Assembly: GCA_030271625.1 (NCBI GenBank)
Contig: JARXKN010000001.1
Location: 248,001 to 312,000 of the forward strand
DNA length: 64,000 nt
Origin: Patescibacteria group bacterium
GTDB taxonomy: Bacteria; Patescibacteriota; Saccharimonadia; Saccharimonadales; UBA4665
Reading direction: 5' to 3'
The notes under the pieces are model-generated. The model did not search any database, was not told the origin of the DNA, and saw only the letters and a list, made by a program, of their open reading frames with translations. This document shows positions 26,458-33,699 of the stretch, piece after piece. The position numbers and the translations under genes are program-made. Numbering within the stretch: the first letter of the stretch is position 1; the number at the start of each line of letters is the position of its first letter.

Positions 26458-29006
26458 AGCTGACCATGACGGCAACCGGTAACGTGCTCAGGCGCCAGGC
26501 TCGCTGGTTAGCTGTGATTGGGGGTTCGCTGGTAGTTACGCTCTGGACTGTCATACGGCATATAACCAATGGCGTTAACTTTGACGTTGTGGGGCAGATA
26601 GGTTTAGTGCAGCAGTGGTCGCAGGGCTTACATAGTGGTGCCCAATTAGGAGCTACTAACTATGTTTTAAAATTCCCACTGTATTACGCCGCTAATCATT
26701 TGAGCTGGCTATCGCCAATGAACCGGCTATTGTTATTAGCCCTGGTATGTAATCTGGTAACCTATTGGTTGTTATTCTTGATCTTTGAAAAATTCCTAAA
26801 ACTGTACGATGTTCGTAACCGCTCCTGGCTGTACCTGGCAATGGTCTGGCTGGCCACCATTGCCGGTAACGTCTTTTGGGTAGATTATGCTAATTCACGG
26901 AATTTAGAAACGGTCGGCGGCCTAGCCATCGTTTACCTGATTGCCCGCTACCTACAGCGCCCAAAACTGGAGTGGTTGCTGGCTATTTCACTATTGGGGA
27001 GTATTGTCTTCTTTGCCGACCCGCTACAAGGCTTTATTTGCCTTGCCGGTCTGACTATTTTTGGTAGTGTCCGGCTTTTATTTCGCCGCAGCCAGCACTG
27101 CTTATTACAAACCGGCGGCCTACTATTGGCTAGTGTCGGCGGCTTCGGCTTAGCTAAATTACTAGGGCTGGGCGTTCGGCGCTGGTTGCACGTTTCATTC
27201 TTGACTGCTCCCACCAGCCCGCTGCAACTAACCAAAGCTACTGGCCTGGCGAGCTTGCATGGCCTAGTCACCAATAGCTTAAGAATATTTGATGCTGACT
27301 TTTTAAAGCGGCCCTATAGCGTTAACTCAGTTCGTGAAATTATGAATGCCCTAGTGCTAGCAGTCATAGTGCTGTTTATAGTAAGCCTAATTGCTCGTCG
27401 ACAGATTAAGCATTTTGGGTTTCTCGTGCTCAGCTTAATAACCGCCAATTATATGCTCTATGTTGCCAGCGGCCAGGTTTTACAATGGCAAACGTCACGT
27501 TATTTAGTAATGGTGCCGTTATTGACTACTGGATTAGTGGCAGTCTATGGCGAACGGGTAGCTACGAGCCGTAAACAGTTTTGGCAAGCCGGGTGGTTGG
27601 GCGTCATCTTGATTAGCAGTCTACTGCTGCTTGGTGCGTTAGCTGTTAGCTGGCCCAGCCGACACAACAAGGATGCTAGCATCTATGCTACGGTCGCCTT
27701 TATGCAGCAAAACGGCTTTACTTATGGTCTTGGATCACGAGAGGTCGGTGTTACTACAACCTACTTTAGTGGTGGTCAGCAGACGGTACTGCCTATGAAC
27801 TGCGACAGTGGGCACAACCTAGTGCCAACGAACCTGTTTTATGATGATGCCGCTTTTGTTGGTCTGTATAAGTACCACGGCTTAGTGCCAATCTTTTTTG
27901 AAAATGGTGTTATCCCAGCCGGTAAGATTAGTTGCAGCCAGGCGGATGTCATGGATCAGTTCGGGCAACCAAACAGCCAAGAAACAGTACCGGGAGTGGG
28001 TACAGTGCTGGTCTACCAGGCGAGCCGATTACAGTTACCACAGATAACGATATTGGCCGGTCAGCGGCCGAGCGCCGTCAATCCGTCAGTTAATCCATCG
28101 AACAGTTATGAGGGTGTTACCTCTCTCAGTAGAATGCAGGGTTGCGAACGGGGCACGGTTGATGTGCTAGTAGCTCACCCCGATGACGATATTCTATTTA
28201 TGAACCCGACCTTACAAAAGCAATTAACTACCCACTGTGTCAGGGCCACCTACATCACTGCTGCGGATGATGGCCGACCGACCAGTTACTGGCAACAGCG
28301 CGAAAAAGGCATTCAAGCTGCCTATGCGCACATGGTTGGTGTCGAAAATAACTGGCAGACTCTCGATGTTCAGATTAATGGCCAACATTTAGTCGAAAGT
28401 CAGTTAATTGGTCATCCGGCAGTCACCTTATTATTTCTGCGTTTGCCGGATGGAAATGTGCGCGGCGAGGGATTTTCGGCAACGGGTCAAGTGTCACTGG
28501 CTAAACTGGCGCGATACGACATAAAGACACTTACTGGCCTCGACGGTAATGCTCAATATTCATATGCCAATCTAGTCGGGGTAGTCACCGCGCTGCTGAA
28601 GATTGACCAACCTTCGGCAATTTACACGCACCTGCTGAATGGCCCTCAGAGTCAAGGCGACCATAGCGATCATCGGGCTGTCGGGAAGATTGCGCTACTG
28701 GCGCGCACTGCCGCCCAGTCTAAGGCCCCGGTTAGTCTATTTGTTGGTTATCCCTCTAACTTCCTACCATCAAATTTGTCGTTAGCCGAAACAGCTCAGA
28801 AGCGACTCATCTTTGAAGCCTATGCTACTGGTGATTCGACAGTTTGTATTTTTAGCACAACCTGTTCAGTGGATGACACTTACGGCCGTTATTTTTCGCG
28901 TAGTTACAAAATTGATATGCACCAAATGAGTTCGTCGGTTAAGGCTGCACCGCGGCATTATGAACCGTCGGTGTCTGACACCACTCGTGATTTGTTATTT
29001 CACTAG
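26454..29006 (+). CDS. Polytopic GT-C-like membrane protein fused to a PIG-L deacetylase domain
   Basis: An 850-residue protein. Residues 1-400 hold about ten transmembrane helices with short loops, as in GT-C glycosyltransferases using lipid-linked sugars. A loop region (about 410-560) follows, then a PIG-L/LmbE domain (about 566-800) with A-H-P-D-D-D near 573-578 and the later zinc-binding H-S-D-H near 741-744. PIG-L enzymes remove acetyl groups from N-acetylglucosamine-containing molecules. With GtrA upstream this looks like a glycan-building and deacetylating unit at the cell surface. The first domain is assigned from topology only. Confidence 0.8.
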   Translation: MKLTMTATGNVLRRQARWLAVIGGSLVVTLWTVIRHITNGVNFDVVGQIGLVQQWSQGLHSGAQLGATNYVLKFPLYYAANHLSWLSPMNRLLLLALVCNLVTYWLLFLIFEKFLKLYDVRNRSWLYLAMVWLATIAGNVFWVDYANSRNLETVGGLAIVYLIARYLQRPKLEWLLAISLLGSIVFFADPLQGFICLAGLTIFGSVRLLFRRSQHCLLQTGGLLLASVGGFGLAKLLGLGVRRWLHVSFLTAPTSPLQLTKATGLASLHGLVTNSLRIFDADFLKRPYSVNSVREIMNALVLAVIVLFIVSLIARRQIKHFGFLVLSLITANYMLYVASGQVLQWQTSRYLVMVPLLTTGLVAVYGERVATSRKQFWQAGWLGVILISSLLLLGALAVSWPSRHNKDASIYATVAFMQQNGFTYGLGSREVGVTTTYFSGGQQTVLPMNCDSGHNLVPTNLFYDDAAFVGLYKYHGLVPIFFENGVIPAGKISCSQADVMDQFGQPNSQETVPGVGTVLVYQASRLQLPQITILAGQRPSAVNPSVNPSNSYEGVTSLSRMQGCERGTVDVLVAHPDDDILFMNPTLQKQLTTHCVRATYITAADDGRPTSYWQQREKGIQAAYAHMVGVENNWQTLDVQINGQHLVESQLIGHPAVTLLFLRLPDGNVRGEGFSATGQVSLAKLARYDIKTLTGLDGNAQYSYANLVGVVTALLKIDQPSAIYTHLLNGPQSQGDHSDHRAVGKIALLARTAAQSKAPVSLFVGYPSNFLPSNLSLAETAQKRLIFEAYATGDSTVCIFSTTCSVDDTYGRYFSRSYKIDMHQMSSSVKAAPRHYEPSVSDTTRDLLFH

Positions 29007-29326
29007 TTTTCGAGGTGTTGGTTAAACCAGCTATTTTCTGGTTTAAAGAATTTGAAGTCTTCAATTTCGCTGGTGGTGATAGCTTCACCAGGCAGGTCTA
29101 ACTGTTGATCGAGATAGGTTATTTGGGTTGGCTCGAAATCGGGGATACAGACCGTACCTAAACCAAACTCGTTGACGACAGCTTGGCTGCAACTAATACG
29201 CCCGCCAAAGACCTGCAACTGCGGGTGTTGGGTTGCATAATTAGTCTCTAGTTCAGTAACTGTTTTGGCATAGCTAGTTAAAGCTGCTCGATTCCAGCAT
29301 TGGCCGCACTGCAAGTCTAGTTCCAT
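29003..29326 (-). CDS. Small soluble protein, unrecognised
   Basis: A 107-residue protein with a C-G-Q-C pair near the N-terminus (residues 7-10) and two further Cys in the middle, possibly a metal site. It has no membrane segment. A leaderless-type TATAAT (29333-29338) ends 6 bases before the ATG, which argues that the gene is real. Its stop shares CTAG with the PIG-L gene. No family is recognised. Confidence 0.68.
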   Translation of the reverse strand: MELDLQCGQCWNRAALTSYAKTVTELETNYATQHPQLQVFGGRISCSQAVVNEFGLGTVCIPDFEPTQITYLDQQLDLPGEAITTSEIEDFKFFKPENSWFNQHLEN

Positions 29327-29332
29327 ATGTAA

Positions 29333-29338
29333 ATTATA
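29333..29338 (-). promoter_or_regulatory. -10 box for the 107-residue protein gene
   Basis: A perfect TATAAT on the minus strand, 6 bases before the ATG at 29326. Confidence 0.55.
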
Positions 29339-29365
29339 ACATATTTAAGACTAAAAAGATATAGT

Positions 29366-29647
29366 TTAGCTAGCTTTGCGCTGCTGCGGGACATGCAAGC
29401 GACGATTGTTCAAGCTAGAATGACTTTCCAAACACGAGTATAGCAATACCAACTCATCAGCTCTGGCGGCTTCAGCACTGGCTGGACCGTATTCCGCCGC
29501 CAGGCTATCGGCGTCTAAAAAGACTTCCTTGGCAGTTCGATCAATTTCTTCACGATCATGTAAACTCAAGCTACCTAGCCCCTTACACAGTTGCTCAAAA
29601 CTGCAAACTGGCATTGCTTCGATTGATACGTGACTCATGGTGCTCAT
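29366..29647 (-). CDS. Small helical protein, unrecognised
   Basis: A 93-residue acidic, helical protein with no membrane segment. The start is supported by AAAAGGAA 5 bases before the ATG, a good ribosome binding site. No family is recognised. It lies just downstream of tRNA-His on the same strand, after that gene's terminator, and 39 bases before the 107-residue gene, which has its own box. Confidence 0.6.
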   Translation of the reverse strand: MSTMSHVSIEAMPVCSFEQLCKGLGSLSLHDREEIDRTAKEVFLDADSLAAEYGPASAEAARADELVLLYSCLESHSSLNNRRLHVPQQRKAS

Positions 29648-29736
29648 ATTTTTCCTTTTGTTTGTTAAATCTACCTAGTACTAGTACTACGCCGCTTATG
29701 TTTAAACGTCAAGCGAGATTACCCACAACTAAAAAA

Positions 29737-29770
29737 GTAAAAAATCCAAGCTTGCACTTGGATTTTTTAC
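29737..29770 (-). terminator. Intrinsic terminator after tRNA-His
   Basis: Two perfect 14-base arms (GTAAAAAATCCAAG with CTTGGATTTTTTAC) around a 6-base loop. The T run after the stem serves the minus strand; it begins 3 bases beyond the tRNA CCA end. Confidence 0.88.
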
Positions 29771-29773
29771 ATT

Positions 29774-29851
29774 TGGGGCGGACTATGGGAATTGAACCCA
29801 CGACCTCCGGAACCACAACCCGGCGCTCTAACCAACTGAGCTAAATCCGCC
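29774..29851 (-). tRNA. tRNA-His (anticodon GTG)
   Basis: 78 bases including CCA. The anticodon loop TTGTGGT carries GTG. The histidine hallmark is present: an extra G at position -1 facing C73. The acceptor stem GCGGATT pairs with AGTCCGC through one G-U pair. Confidence 0.96.
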
Positions 29852-29863
29852 TTAACGGGGGTG

Positions 29864-29869
29864 ATTATA
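29864..29869 (-). promoter_or_regulatory. -10 box for tRNA-His
   Basis: A perfect TATAAT on the minus strand, 12 bases before the tRNA, followed by CACCCC. Confidence 0.6.
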
Positions 29870-29970
29870 GCTGAAAGGGAGCAGCTTTACAACTGCTTAA
29901 GCTTGATTAACAGATTGCTAGGTAAGTTGCACACGACTCCTATAGCGGTAGCAAAATCTGACCAATAGCG

Positions 29971-29976
29971 TACAAT
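29971..29976 (+). promoter_or_regulatory. -10 box for the 187-residue protein gene
   Basis: TACAAT ending 7 bases before ATG 29984, with no Shine-Dalgarno sequence. Confidence 0.5.
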
Positions 29977-29983
29977 ATAACAG

Positions 29984-30547
29984 ATGCAGCTTGATACCGA
30001 CGACTTAGCCACTATGGATATAACTGCTATCCAGGCTGCGCTCAAAGCGACGACGGATGAGCGGACCAGACAGCAGCTAATTGTTAATGCGCCGTTCGAA
30101 TACAAAGTCGCGACAGCCTTATTGTTCCTTGGTATAGTGGTGCTCTTAAAAGTTGATGACGACGGCCAAAACATCAGTCGGATCGCCTTATCTAATACTG
30201 AACTAGCTCAGAATACGACCGAAGTTTCATACGTGCCGTTTAATGAAATTAAGATTCCCCTGGATCACCCAGAAAATATTATTTCGACGGCAATTCGGAC
30301 TGGCGAACCACAGGACACCATCGATTGGAAATTCTTATTTGAACCAGCTTTAACACCTGAACAGGCTCGTATTAATCAAGCTAGTGGCGGCATCGCCTAT
30401 AGCGCCGTGTACCCACTGGTCGGCGTTGGTAAGGGTGCAGCTATGATATTTAGTTACTACCAATACATGCAGCATATCGGCAGCTCACAGCACGAATTTA
30501 TGAAGCGCTACAGCCAACTGGTGGCCAGCGTTCTGGCTACTGATTAA
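29984..30547 (+). CDS. Possible GAF-like sensory domain protein
   Basis: A 187-residue soluble protein. After a helical N-terminus (about 1-38) an alpha/beta domain (about 39-185) has strands and helices in the order seen in GAF domains, including a hydrophobic strand L-L-F-L-G-I-V-V-L-L-K-V, a helix I-I-S-T-A-I-R-T-G-E and a final long helix. GAF domains bind small molecules. No output domain is attached. The assignment is uncertain and could be wrong. The last 11 bases overlap the convergent methyltransferase-like gene. Confidence 0.55.
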   Translation: MQLDTDDLATMDITAIQAALKATTDERTRQQLIVNAPFEYKVATALLFLGIVVLLKVDDDGQNISRIALSNTELAQNTTEVSYVPFNEIKIPLDHPENIISTAIRTGEPQDTIDWKFLFEPALTPEQARINQASGGIAYSAVYPLVGVGKGAAMIFSYYQYMQHIGSSQHEFMKRYSQLVASVLATD

Positions 30548-31730
30548 GACACTTATCGATTAAGGCGGCAGTTGGCCGGAAGCGGGCACAACGGCCACTA
30601 CTCCAAGTCCCCAAATGAGTCCAGGCTTCCTCGCCATCACTAATTAACTTTGAAAACAAGCGATATTTAGAGGCGGGACCGTAAATATCTTCGGCAAAGA
30701 TTAGCTTAGTAGAATCGGTCGGATCGATATCAGCAAAATCCTGTACTACCACTAATTTGTCAGTTAATGATTCTAGGGCTTTGGCAGCAATACAAATTTG
30801 GTCTTTAGGAATTTCGTACAAGGAGGTTAGGGCTGCGGCGACATCGTATTGCTGGCCCTGATTACGTACTAAGATATCGTCTAGGCTACCTGGACCTTCC
30901 GTTAGATCGCCATGCAGGCGTACAAAATCTTCACGACGCTGGTACAAGAACTGTCGGAACTTGTGCTTAGAATGGTTTAGTTGAGTGTCCTCGAGCTCGC
31001 TTGGATAATAGGAACAGGCTTCGACCCACTTAGGATCTATGCCAACAATTTTATCAAACCCAATATTATTTGAAATTGCCATCGTGCCAATTAGTCGAGC
31101 TCGTAGGAGTTTTCTTATATTTTGTTCGGCTTCAATATGTATTCCATGAAAGGGGATGTTTTCGCCAATTTGAATTTGTCCAAGGCCAGCACTACAGCCA
31201 GCATCTACCAGACTAGGCGCATCCGGTAGGGCATTAGCGTGGGCCGCAATGGCTAACTTAACGCCTGCGTAACGGCGGGGCTCATTAGTCTGATTATTGT
31301 TAACATCCAACATTTCCATTAATGACCAGCCTTCGGGATTCAACCGGTCCGGCGGGTCAATTAGAATCGTTCTGAAGGCTATTTGCCAGGTCAGTGAGTT
31401 GTTGTAGGCGGCCGGATACTCCTTGTCGGCAGTACGTTCTAGTAAAAGGTACTGAAACGCGCGCCAAAACAACTGTACTTTGTAAGGAGCTACCATGTCA
31501 GTGCGGCCGCGAACAAAATCTTCTACCAGCTGTTTAAATTGTGGGAAACTTTCATCGTGCAGATCATGCAAAGCTGCCGCACTAAAAGCAACTAGGGTGT
31601 CTGACTTGCCGGGTGGATGGAGCGCTAAATCGTGAAGGGCAGCTTCAAAGTCTTGGACGCCACTAGCTACTTCCAACGGCGTCATCTTTTTCTCAAAGCT
31701 CGCAACTCCATACATCTCTGGTTGTTCCAT
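30537..31730 (-). CDS. Class I SAM-dependent methyltransferase-like protein
   Basis: A 397-residue soluble protein. In the middle, L-V-D-A-G-C-S-A-G-L-G (about 176-186) is a Rossmann glycine-rich motif I, followed by an acidic residue at the end of the next strand (I-H-I-E-A-E). The N-terminal 150 residues are helical, as in DUF2332-type proteins. The substrate is unknown. A -10-like TAATTA or TGTAAT sits 6-8 bases before the ATG. It shares 11 bases with the end of the gene opposite. Confidence 0.65.
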   Translation of the reverse strand: MEQPEMYGVASFEKKMTPLEVASGVQDFEAALHDLALHPPGKSDTLVAFSAAALHDLHDESFPQFKQLVEDFVRGRTDMVAPYKVQLFWRAFQYLLLERTADKEYPAAYNNSLTWQIAFRTILIDPPDRLNPEGWSLMEMLDVNNNQTNEPRRYAGVKLAIAAHANALPDAPSLVDAGCSAGLGQIQIGENIPFHGIHIEAEQNIRKLLRARLIGTMAISNNIGFDKIVGIDPKWVEACSYYPSELEDTQLNHSKHKFRQFLYQRREDFVRLHGDLTEGPGSLDDILVRNQGQQYDVAAALTSLYEIPKDQICIAAKALESLTDKLVVVQDFADIDPTDSTKLIFAEDIYGPASKYRLFSKLISDGEEAWTHLGTWSSGRCARFRPTAALIDKCLNQ

Positions 31731-31841
31731 AGCCTATAATTACACCATAAATTATCTTAAAAACCAATAGATTTTGACGACTAGTAAATGCATCAAAATA
31801 GGACTGTTAATTATGTTACACTTTATAAAAATCATTATCGT

Positions 31842-31847
31842 TATAAT
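31842..31847 (+). promoter_or_regulatory. -10 box for the YrdC-like gene
   Basis: A perfect TATAAT with a short leader (about 25 bases) containing AAGAGA before ATG 31877. Confidence 0.5.
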
Positions 31848-31876
31848 CCTTTTGTTATATAAAAAAGAGACCAGCT

Positions 31877-32797
31877 ATGACTACTGAGTGCGATGCCATT
31901 ATTCCATTTCAACGTGCACTCCCGGGGCAGGCTGAGCTAGTAGAAAACCAAAAGATTGCGCAAGCCGCCGCCGCAATTATGGCCGGACGCTTAATAATGT
32001 GGGAAAACGGCCCCGTCATGGCCTTAGCCGGCGATGCTAACAACCCTGATATGCCCCAAGCTGTCAGCAAGATAAAAGGTGACCGTAGCCCCAACCAACC
32101 ACTGGGTTGGATTACTCCTTTCGGGGCGGCAATAGAGGCTTTTGACCTATCAGTGGTTACAGACAAACGCCTCTTAGCGTTTCTGGAAAATCCGGATGAA
32201 ATGACCCGTCGTCTTGGCGCTTTGAGCTTTCTGCGGTCAACTGCAAATATGAATTATAAAACGCAGAACGATATTTCTGACGCCCTGATTCCAAAGACAG
32301 TACCTGGTCAGCCAGCCAGCACCGTCCAACTCTATTCCCCAACCACCAACAATCGTTGCAGTCGCCTGGTGCGCTACGCAGCCGCCCATGGTGTCCGCAT
32401 GGCTATGACGTCTGCCAACTACCATGGTGAAAAAGAAATAGTTACTTATGAAGCGGCCAAACTATTTGCCAAAGAAGCAGGCGATTTAATGTTTTTACCG
32501 CAGTATAAGCCAGAGCTCAAGCCGCTGCGTCCGCGTGGTTCATACCCCGTTATTAGCGTCTTACCGGACCGCTTAAAATTGATTCGGTTTGGTTTTGTTG
32601 AACCGCAGCTTTTGGCTGATGTTTTGCATGATTTGCCCATCGATATTAGTCCAGGTTTGCCAAGCCAGGAACCGAAACATCCCGAGCATGTATTACGAAA
32701 AATCGATCTCAGTCCGGCCGATCGCCAGCTTAAAGGGACCGATTTACACGATGTTATCGTCGATAGTTTTATGCGTCCACCCGTAATCACTTTGTAG
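31877..32797 (+). CDS. Diverged YrdC/Sua5 (TsaC-like) domain protein
   Basis: A 306-residue protein with a recognisable YrdC-like core: K-I-K-G-D-R near 65-70 (family K-x-R nucleotide/phosphate site), T-S-A-N near 177-180 followed by G-E, and R-G-S-Y-P-V near 214-219. TsaC/Sua5 makes threonylcarbamoyl-AMP for the t6A tRNA modification, and tsaE and tsaB are in this window. However, several family motifs are changed and the C-terminal 80 residues are unlike the Sua5 domain. It may be a true TsaC, a paralogue or a carbamoyl-transfer protein. Confidence 0.65.
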   Translation: MTTECDAIIPFQRALPGQAELVENQKIAQAAAAIMAGRLIMWENGPVMALAGDANNPDMPQAVSKIKGDRSPNQPLGWITPFGAAIEAFDLSVVTDKRLLAFLENPDEMTRRLGALSFLRSTANMNYKTQNDISDALIPKTVPGQPASTVQLYSPTTNNRCSRLVRYAAAHGVRMAMTSANYHGEKEIVTYEAAKLFAKEAGDLMFLPQYKPELKPLRPRGSYPVISVLPDRLKLIRFGFVEPQLLADVLHDLPIDISPGLPSQEPKHPEHVLRKIDLSPADRQLKGTDLHDVIVDSFMRPPVITL

Positions 32798-32915
32798 TAG
32801 GCATTTTTTAATTAGGCTGCCCCGGACTGGATAGCGCACCTTAATCCAGCCGCCCGCTAGCGCTGGGGGCTGTGACTAACGACCGAACCGTTCTGTTAAT
32901 CCAATTCGCGAAACC
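32798..32915. other. Gene-free stretch with a tRNA-Arg remnant
   Basis: No gene was found. Bases 32818-32832 repeat exactly the last 15 bases of the nearby tRNA-Arg (without CCA), and the adjacent 32834-32840 repeats the tRNA's 5' junction. The rest includes inverted repeats such as CTGGAT...ATCCAG (32827-32849) and a GC-rich palindrome GCTAGC. Confidence 0.6.
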
Positions 32916-32952
32916 AAATAAAAAACTCAGCTTTGCTGAGCGTTTTATTTGG
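32916..32952 (-). terminator. Intrinsic terminator after tRNA-Arg, overlapping its CCA end
   Basis: A CTCAGC/GCTGAG stem with a 3-base loop, flanked by an outer stem in which CCAAATAAAA pairs with TTTTATTTGG. The CCA of that outer arm is the tRNA 3' end itself (32950-32952). Read on the minus strand it ends in a T run. Confidence 0.8.
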
Positions 32953-33026
32953 TGCCCCGGACTGGATTCGAACCAGTGACCTTAGGCTTAGAAGTCCTCT
33001 GCTCTATCCAGCTGAGCTACCAGGGC
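32950..33026 (-). tRNA. tRNA-Arg (anticodon TCT)
   Basis: 77 bases with encoded CCA. The acceptor GCCCTGG pairs with CCGGGGC (one G-U), the T arm has GGTTCGAATCC, and the anticodon loop CTTCTAA carries TCT, reading AGA/AGG. The anticodon stem is imperfect: positions 31-39 (A-G) and 27-43 (G-A) do not pair normally. Confidence 0.93.
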
Positions 33027-33053
33027 GCACCGCGTGCCATAAAGCACGCTGTT

Positions 33054-33059
33054 ATCATA
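33054..33059 (-). promoter_or_regulatory. -10 box for tRNA-Arg
   Basis: TATGAT on the minus strand, 27 bases before the tRNA. Confidence 0.4.
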
Positions 33060-33164
33060 CAAGTATTAAGCTAGCGACGCCAGTTTTAGATAGAGCGCGG
33101 GGTAGGGATGTTGGTCCTGTCGGCTGTTGTTAATTTGCTTACTCCCTAATTACTGAAGAACAGT

Positions 33165-33170
33165 TAGACT
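33165..33170 (+). promoter_or_regulatory. -10 box for the 132-residue secreted protein gene
   Basis: TAGACT ending 6 bases before ATG 33177. Confidence 0.4.
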
Positions 33171-33176
33171 TAAGGT

Positions 33177-33575
33177 ATGAGCAGTTTTGGGAAAATTAGT
33201 ATTATTGTTGGCTTCTGTATAACGACGACGTTACTGCCGGGAACCGTAGCCGCCGATACGCTGGCTGTACCGGCCTCGCAAATTCAAATAGCAGCTACCG
33301 TACTGCCAAATAACACTGTCATCATTGATTCTGCCGGCGCGGTCCTGCAGATTACTAGTAATACTTCGTTGCCTAACGTCGAGCCGACGGTCTACCTAAA
33401 CACTATAGCGGCCGCTAATCTGGTGCTGCCGACACCACAAGTAAAAGATCAAATTAATTTATTGTTGAAGAATAAAACTATGAAGCCAGGCGTGCTATAT
33501 CGCCGGCCCTTGTTGGTGGTTAGTCTGCCTAATAACCCTGTGTTGACTCTTTTGCAGCCAGTAGCTAAAACGTAA
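33177..33575 (+). CDS. Small secreted protein, unrecognised
   Basis: A 132-residue protein with a clear signal peptide: hydrophobic stretch at about 8-22 and a V-A-A cleavage site near 25. The mature part is rich in Val, Ile, Thr, Asn and Pro and is predicted to be beta strands, without Cys. It has no cell-wall sorting signal or C-terminal membrane anchor. It lies between tRNA-Arg and tRNA-Gly on the opposite strand and ends 13 bases before tRNA-Gly. No family is recognised. Confidence 0.68.
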   Translation: MSSFGKISIIVGFCITTTLLPGTVAADTLAVPASQIQIAATVLPNNTVIIDSAGAVLQITSNTSLPNVEPTVYLNTIAAANLVLPTPQVKDQINLLLKNKTMKPGVLYRRPLLVVSLPNNPVLTLLQPVAKT

Positions 33576-33588
33576 AAAACTAAATAAA

Positions 33589-33663
33589 TGGTGCGGGTGC
33601 GGAGAGTCGAACTCCGATCACCAGTTTGGAAAACTGGGATAATAACCGCTATACGACACCCGC
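33589..33663 (-). tRNA. tRNA-Gly (anticodon TCC)
   Basis: 75 bases including CCA. The acceptor arms GCGGGTG and CACCCGC pair fully, the T loop is GAGTTCGACTC, and the anticodon loop TTTCCAA carries TCC. A TATAAT box sits 11 bases upstream on the minus strand (33675-33680). Confidence 0.96.
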
Positions 33664-33674
33664 GAACAGGGGCA

Positions 33675-33680
33675 ATTATA
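33675..33680 (-). promoter_or_regulatory. -10 box for tRNA-Gly
   Basis: A perfect TATAAT on the minus strand, 11 bases before the tRNA. Confidence 0.6.
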
Positions 33681-33699
33681 TCACAGCCACCATGACTAA

